Shown in pieces: positions 5,112-6,853 of a stretch of DNA of 6,853 bases; position 1 is the stretch's first letter; each line of letters opens with the position of its first letter. The notes under the pieces were generated by a model, which saw only the letters and a list, made by a program, of their open reading frames with translations, had not been told where the DNA came from and did not search any database. A program made the position numbers and the translations under genes. This DNA comes from an uncultured Actinomycetes bacterium (GTDB taxonomy: Bacteria; Actinomycetota; Thermoleophilia; Gaiellales; F1-60-MAGs149): NCBI GenBank assembly GCA_903873565.1, contig CAIQOY010000103.1, forward strand, positions 1-6,853, read 5' to 3'.

Positions 5112-6185
5112 ATGATCGTCGAACAGCCGAACGAGATCTACGAGCTCGCCGAGTTCCAGCAGCTGCTGGAGCTGGGGCACGACCGCGGCACCCTCAACTT
5201 CTCCGAGATCGTGGACCGGCTCGCCGAGCACGAGCTCGAGCCCGAGCAGATGGACGAGGTCCGCCGCGCGTTCGAGGCCGAGGGCATCGAGATCGTCGAC
5301 GAGATCGACCGCCCCTCCGAGCCGACCGCGCTCGAGAAGCGCCTCGCCTACGAGGGCACGACCGACTCGCTGCAGCTGTTCCTGCACGAGGTCGGCCGCT
5401 ACCCCCTGCTCACCAAGGCCGACGAGATCCGCCTCGCCAAGCGCGTCGAGAAGGGCGACATGGCGGCCAAGCAGCAGATGGTCGAGTCCAACCTGCGCCT
5501 CGTCGTCTCGATCGCCAAGAACTACCGCGGCCAGGGCCTCGGCTTCCTCGACCTGATCCAGGAGGGCATCCTCGGCCTGATCCGCGCCGTCGAGAAGTTC
5601 GACTGGCGCCGCGACCTCAAGTTCTCGACGTACGCGACCTGGTGGATCCGCCAGGCGGTGGCCCGCGCCCTCGCCGACAAGTCGCGCACGATCCGCCTCC
5701 CCGTCCACGTCGTGGAGCGCCTGCAGAAGATCAACCGCGCGGAGCGCACCCTGATGCTGCGCCTCGGCCGCGAGCCCTCGAACGAGGAGATCGCCGAGGA
5801 GGCCAAGCTGCCCCTCTACCAGGTGCTCGACGTGCGCAAGGCCGCCCGCTCCCCCATCTCCCTCGAGGAGCCGGTGGGCGACGAGGGCGAGTCCTCGTTC
5901 TCCGACTTCCTGGCGGACGCCGAGGCGATCGACCCGATGGACGCCGTCTCCGACCAGCTGCGCCACGAGGCGCTGCAGGAGGGCCTCAACGCCCTGCCGG
6001 AGCGCCACCGACGCGTCCTCGAGCTGCGCTACGGCCTCGACGGCCTCGACCCGCGCACGCTCGACGAGATCGGCCGCGAGTTCGGCCTGACGCGCGAGCG
6101 CATCCGCCAGATCGAAGTCGAGGCGCTGCGCGAGCTGGCCGCGATCCGGGAGATCCAGGGCCTGCGCGCCGTCCCAGGGGCGTAG
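5112..6185 (+). CDS. rpoD: RNA polymerase principal sigma factor (RpoD/SigA/HrdB type)
   Basis: This 357-residue sigma-70 factor directs RNA polymerase to housekeeping promoters. Visible regions: a region 1.1-like acidic domain (about 15-65, TLNFSEIVDRLAEHELEP); region 1.2 (85-116, DSLQLFLHEVGRYPLLT); region 2 (127-202) with the core-binding DLIQEG (147-152) and the -10 recognition/melting segment KFSTYATWWIRQAVAR (170-185); region 3 (about 203-245); the 3.2 finger (247-275, SPISLEEPVGDEGES); and region 4 (292-345), whose recognition helix LTRERIRQIE (326-335) is canonical for TTGACA-type -35 elements. Region 1.1 plus near-perfect 2.4 and 4.2 argue for the principal factor over a group 2 paralogue; group 2 remains the alternative. 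It is short because it lacks a long acidic N-terminal extension and a region 1.2-2.1 insertion. I153 replaces the Asn of the usual 'QEGNLGL' and D168 the Gly of 'RRGYKFST'. It is divergent from the hydrolase-hisS operon, and a tRNA gene follows 26 bases downstream. Confidence 0.95.
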   Translation: MIVEQPNEIYELAEFQQLLELGHDRGTLNFSEIVDRLAEHELEPEQMDEVRRAFEAEGIEIVDEIDRPSEPTALEKRLAYEGTTDSLQLFLHEVGRYPLLTKADEIRLAKRVEKGDMAAKQQMVESNLRLVVSIAKNYRGQGLGFLDLIQEGILGLIRAVEKFDWRRDLKFSTYATWWIRQAVARALADKSRTIRLPVHVVERLQKINRAERTLMLRLGREPSNEEIAEEAKLPLYQVLDVRKAARSPISLEEPVGDEGESSFSDFLADAEAIDPMDAVSDQLRHEALQEGLNALPERHRRVLELRYGLDGLDPRTLDEIGREFGLTRERIRQIEVEALRELAAIREIQGLRAVPGA

Positions 6186-6211
6186 CCGCCACGGCATCCC
6201 CCGACCCGCAT

Positions 6212-6285
6212 CGGGACGTGGCGCAGCCTGGTAGCGCACGCGCTTTGGGAGCGCGGGGTCGTCAGTTCGAATCTGACCGTCCCGA
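6212..6285 (+). tRNA. tRNA-Pro (anticodon TGG)
   Basis: A complete 74-base cloverleaf can be folded by eye. The acceptor stem pairs CGGGACG (6212-6218) with CGTCCCG (6278-6284). The D stem is GCGC/GCGC (6221-6224, 6234-6237) with loop AGCCTGGTA. The anticodon stem is CGCGC/GCGCG (6239-6243, 6251-6255) with loop TTTGGGA, giving anticodon TGG at 6246-6248. The variable loop is GGGTC, and the T stem is GTCAG/CTGAC with loop TTCGAAT. All stems are fully Watson-Crick. The discriminator is A6285, as expected for bacterial tRNA-Pro. CCA is not encoded (CTC follows), so it must be added by CCA-adding enzyme after 3' trimming. The gene lies 26 bases after the sigma-factor stop, with no separate promoter or terminator seen, so it may be processed from a longer transcript. 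Confidence 0.97.
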
Positions 6286-6296
6286 CTCTGCGGATC

Positions 6297-6300
6297 GGAG
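6297..6300 (+). promoter_or_regulatory. Ribosome binding site deciding the globin start
   Basis: GGAG lies 10 bases before the ATG at 6311 and only 12 bases after the end of the tRNA gene. It sits within the stretch that would encode the 'RSLYD' part of a typical globin N-terminus, supporting ATG 6311 as the actual start here. Confidence 0.5.
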
Positions 6301-6310
6301 CCTCTACGAC

Positions 6311-6691
6311 ATGGCCGGCGGCGCGCCGGGCCTCGAGCGGCTGTGCGTGCGCTTCTACGAGCGCGTCCTCGCCGACCCCCTGCTGCTGCCGCTGTTCCGC
6401 GACCCCGGCGAGGAGCACGCCGAGCGGCTCAGCCTGTGGCTGACCGAGCTGCTCGGCGGCCCCAAGGCCCACACGGAGGCCCGCGGGGGCTTCGCGGTCA
6501 TGAAGGGCGCCCACCACGGCCTGCGCATCACCGAGGCGCAGCGCACGGCCTGGGCGGCGCACATGCGCGCCGCCTGCGAGGAGGTCGGCCTCGATGCGGA
6601 GTTCCAGCGGCGCTTCATGCCGCACATCGAGGGCGGCAGCACCTTCGCGATGCGCGTCTCCTGGCCGCGCGACCAGCGCGGACCGCGCTAG
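6311..6691 (+). CDS. Group II truncated haemoglobin (trHbO-like), short N-terminus
   Basis: This 126-residue small haem protein of the 2-on-2 globin group II is probably cytosolic; family members bind O2, NO or peroxide, but the actual role here is unknown. Recognisable features: F15-Y16 at the B9-B10 positions, with the Tyr that usually contacts the haem ligand; the ALWL-like E-helix segment LSLWLTELLGGP (40-51); M64 and the proximal-histidine segment A67-H68-H69-G, where alignment places F8 at H68; and W81 at G8, diagnostic of group II, within ITEAQRTAWAAHM. The C-terminal helix region (92-118) is complete. The codons just before the ATG read S-L-Y-D, which matches the usual family N-terminus ('SLYD-x-iGG'), but no start codon precedes them outside the tRNA. 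The ATG at 6311 is the first usable one. The gene follows tRNA-Pro by 25 bases and converges with a membrane-protein gene. Confidence 0.9.
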   Translation: MAGGAPGLERLCVRFYERVLADPLLLPLFRDPGEEHAERLSLWLTELLGGPKAHTEARGGFAVMKGAHHGLRITEAQRTAWAAHMRAACEEVGLDAEFQRRFMPHIEGGSTFAMRVSWPRDQRGPR

Positions 6692-6853
6692 GCGGGCACG
6701 GGCTCGGGCCGCGCCGGCAGCGTGCGGTTCGCCCACTCCATGCCGCCGCCGAGCACGAGCAGCCCGACCAGCTGGCCCACGTAGAGGAGCTCCTCGCCCC
6801 CGAGGCGGGTGAGGGTGCCGGCGAGGGCGATCACGATCACCCCGGCCAGGATC
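6688..6853 (-). CDS. C-terminal end of an unidentified small membrane protein, cut by the window edge
   Basis: The last 54 codons are visible on the minus strand, ending in TAG at 6690-6688. They encode two hydrophobic segments, ILAGVIVIALAGTLTRL at the window edge and LLYVGQLVGLLVLGGGMEWA about five residues later, then a short proline-rich polar tail (NRTLPARPEPVPA). This predicts an integral membrane protein whose last two helices form a hairpin. No family is recognisable from this piece. The stop codon overlaps that of the convergent globin gene within one CTAG. Coding is supported by consistent hydrophobic periodicity and GC-rich third positions, but the start lies outside the window. 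Confidence 0.6.
   Translation of the reverse strand, partial: ILAGVIVIALAGTLTRLGGEELLYVGQLVGLLVLGGGMEWANRTLPARPEPVPA

Noticed and set aside
6218..6310. Extending the globin upstream through the tRNA to a GTG near 6219
   Set aside because: The codons would lie inside a fully paired tRNA-Pro gene and encode no globin-like residues beyond the short SLYD stretch.
1..6853. CRISPR array, insertion sequence, phage or defence island
   Set aside because: No regularly spaced repeats, transposase or integrase motifs or compositional break were seen; the window is continuous housekeeping sequence. The tRNA gene shows no direct repeat marking an attachment site within view.

Overview
The window is a very GC-rich bacterial chromosome segment (almost every third codon position is G or C) packed with housekeeping genes. 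The base composition, the Actinobacteria-style glyoxalase-like hydrolase next to hisS, a short principal sigma factor with an isoleucine in the region 2 'QEG-x-LGLI' motif, and a tRNA gene without an encoded CCA all suggest a deep-branching actinobacterium. Class Thermoleophilia (Solirubrobacterales or relatives) is my best guess, but that is inference and not a database result.

Left two thirds (1-5012, minus strand): one tightly packed operon, read from right to left. It contains an MBL-fold glyoxalase II-like hydrolase, hisS (histidyl-tRNA synthetase), aspS (aspartyl-tRNA synthetase, predicted non-discriminating), rph (RNase PH), rdgB (ITP/XTP pyrophosphatase) and the first codons of another gene that runs off the left edge. 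Every junction is the same 4-base stop/start overlap (ATGA or GTGA), so the whole unit is probably one transcript with coupled translation. The theme is tRNA charging, tRNA 3'-end trimming and nucleotide-pool cleaning.

Divergent intergenic region (5013-5111): 99 bases hold a SigR/SigH-type promoter-like sequence (GGGAAT, then GTT after 18 bases) pointing at the sigma-factor gene. They also hold a perfect 8-1-8 palindrome, a possible -10 for the leftward operon, and ribosome binding sites for both flanking genes. The -35-like element overlaps the apparent ATT start codon of the hydrolase gene.

Right third (5112-6853): a principal (RpoD/SigA/HrdB-type) sigma factor gene, then after 26 bases a tRNA-Pro(TGG) gene, then after 25 bases a short group II truncated haemoglobin gene. 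All three are on the plus strand with no visible terminator between them. The globin gene converges on a partial minus-strand membrane-protein gene, and their two stop codons share one CTAG tetranucleotide.

I found no CRISPR array, transposon, phage gene or defence system. The points most worth checking are regulatory: the SigR-like promoter in front of the housekeeping sigma gene, the ATT start, the palindrome and the shifted start of the globin.
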